Below, piece after piece: positions 63,939 through 64,000 of a DNA stretch of 64,000 nucleotides. The stretch's first letter is position 1, and each line of letters starts with the position of its first letter. Position numbers and translations under genes: made by a program. Location: NCBI RefSeq assembly GCF_004014805.1, contig NZ_ATDN01000006.1:81519-145518 (forward strand), written 5' to 3'. A model generated the notes under the pieces. That model was not told where the DNA came from and ran no database searches. It saw only the letters and a program-made list of their open reading frames with translations. The stretch comes from Mycolicibacterium elephantis DSM 44368. GTDB lineage: Bacteria; Actinomycetota; Actinomycetes; Mycobacteriales; Mycobacteriaceae.

Positions 63939-64000
63939 CTTGAGCTAGTTGTAATGACCAGGCAGGTTGTGAACGGCGTGGCGTGAGGAAGTAGGTGAGG

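Overview
The window is high-GC actinobacterial DNA whose gene order follows, in reverse, the Mycobacterium tuberculosis stretch from about Rv1856c down to Rv1781c. Markers include ndh, ureABCFGD, blaI, gnd, guaB1, glcB, the gcvP/garA/gcvH block, pgsA2, secA2, ilvG, an Rv1819c-type transporter and malQ (synteny from memory). Three absences point to a rapidly growing Mycolicibacterium-type species: there is no ESX-5 cluster next to malQ, no PE/PPE genes and no vapBC13. No mobile element, CRISPR array, rRNA or tRNA was seen.

Layout. (1) 1-3.2 kb: an SDR-fold protein, an F420-type oxidoreductase and type II NADH dehydrogenase. (2) 3.3-12.4 kb: a nitrogen island. A complete urea ABC transporter operon urtABCDE (+) runs head-on into ureABCFGD (-), and the two share a CTAG stop overlap. 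ureF is frameshifted by an apparent internal deletion. (3) 12.4-14.0 kb: a hotdog thioesterase and an iron-regulated FhuF-like gene with IdeR-like boxes at both ends. (4) 14.0-26.4 kb: blaI/M56 peptidase, gnd, guaB1 (GMP reductase), two CNNM/CorC-type membrane proteins, a glycosylase-annotated gene with tandem repeats at both ends, glcB and a membrane-anchored vWA protein. (5) 26.4-40.6 kb (all -): hydrolase, glycine-riboswitch-controlled gcvP, two MerR regulators around a DUF151 protein, garA, gcvH, DUF881/Sbp/DUF881, pgsA2, secA2 and ilvG.

(6) 40.6-50.9 kb: SbmA/BacA-type ABC transporter, flavoprotein with a broken VOC gene, ArsR-SRPBCC pair, secreted serine protease, sterol-desaturase-like protein, carboxylesterase, paired SMR efflux subunits and an MFS transporter. 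(7) 50.9-64 kb: malQ, small secreted proteins, an acyltransferase/SRPBCC pair, and a tight operon encoding a PF10118 diiron-like protein, its probable 2Fe-2S reductase, a PknF-type kinase, an F420-type oxidoreductase and a SnoaL-like protein. These are followed by a Nudix hydrolase, a Ddn-like protein and a second NDH-2-like protein.

Functionally, urea would be imported, hydrolysed and delivered as ammonium. GarA, the glycine cleavage genes, GlcB and GuaB1 tie central carbon, nitrogen and purine metabolism together. The less ordinary parts are the two broken genes, the repeat-flanked glycosylase gene, several palindromic elements and the kinase embedded in a redox operon.
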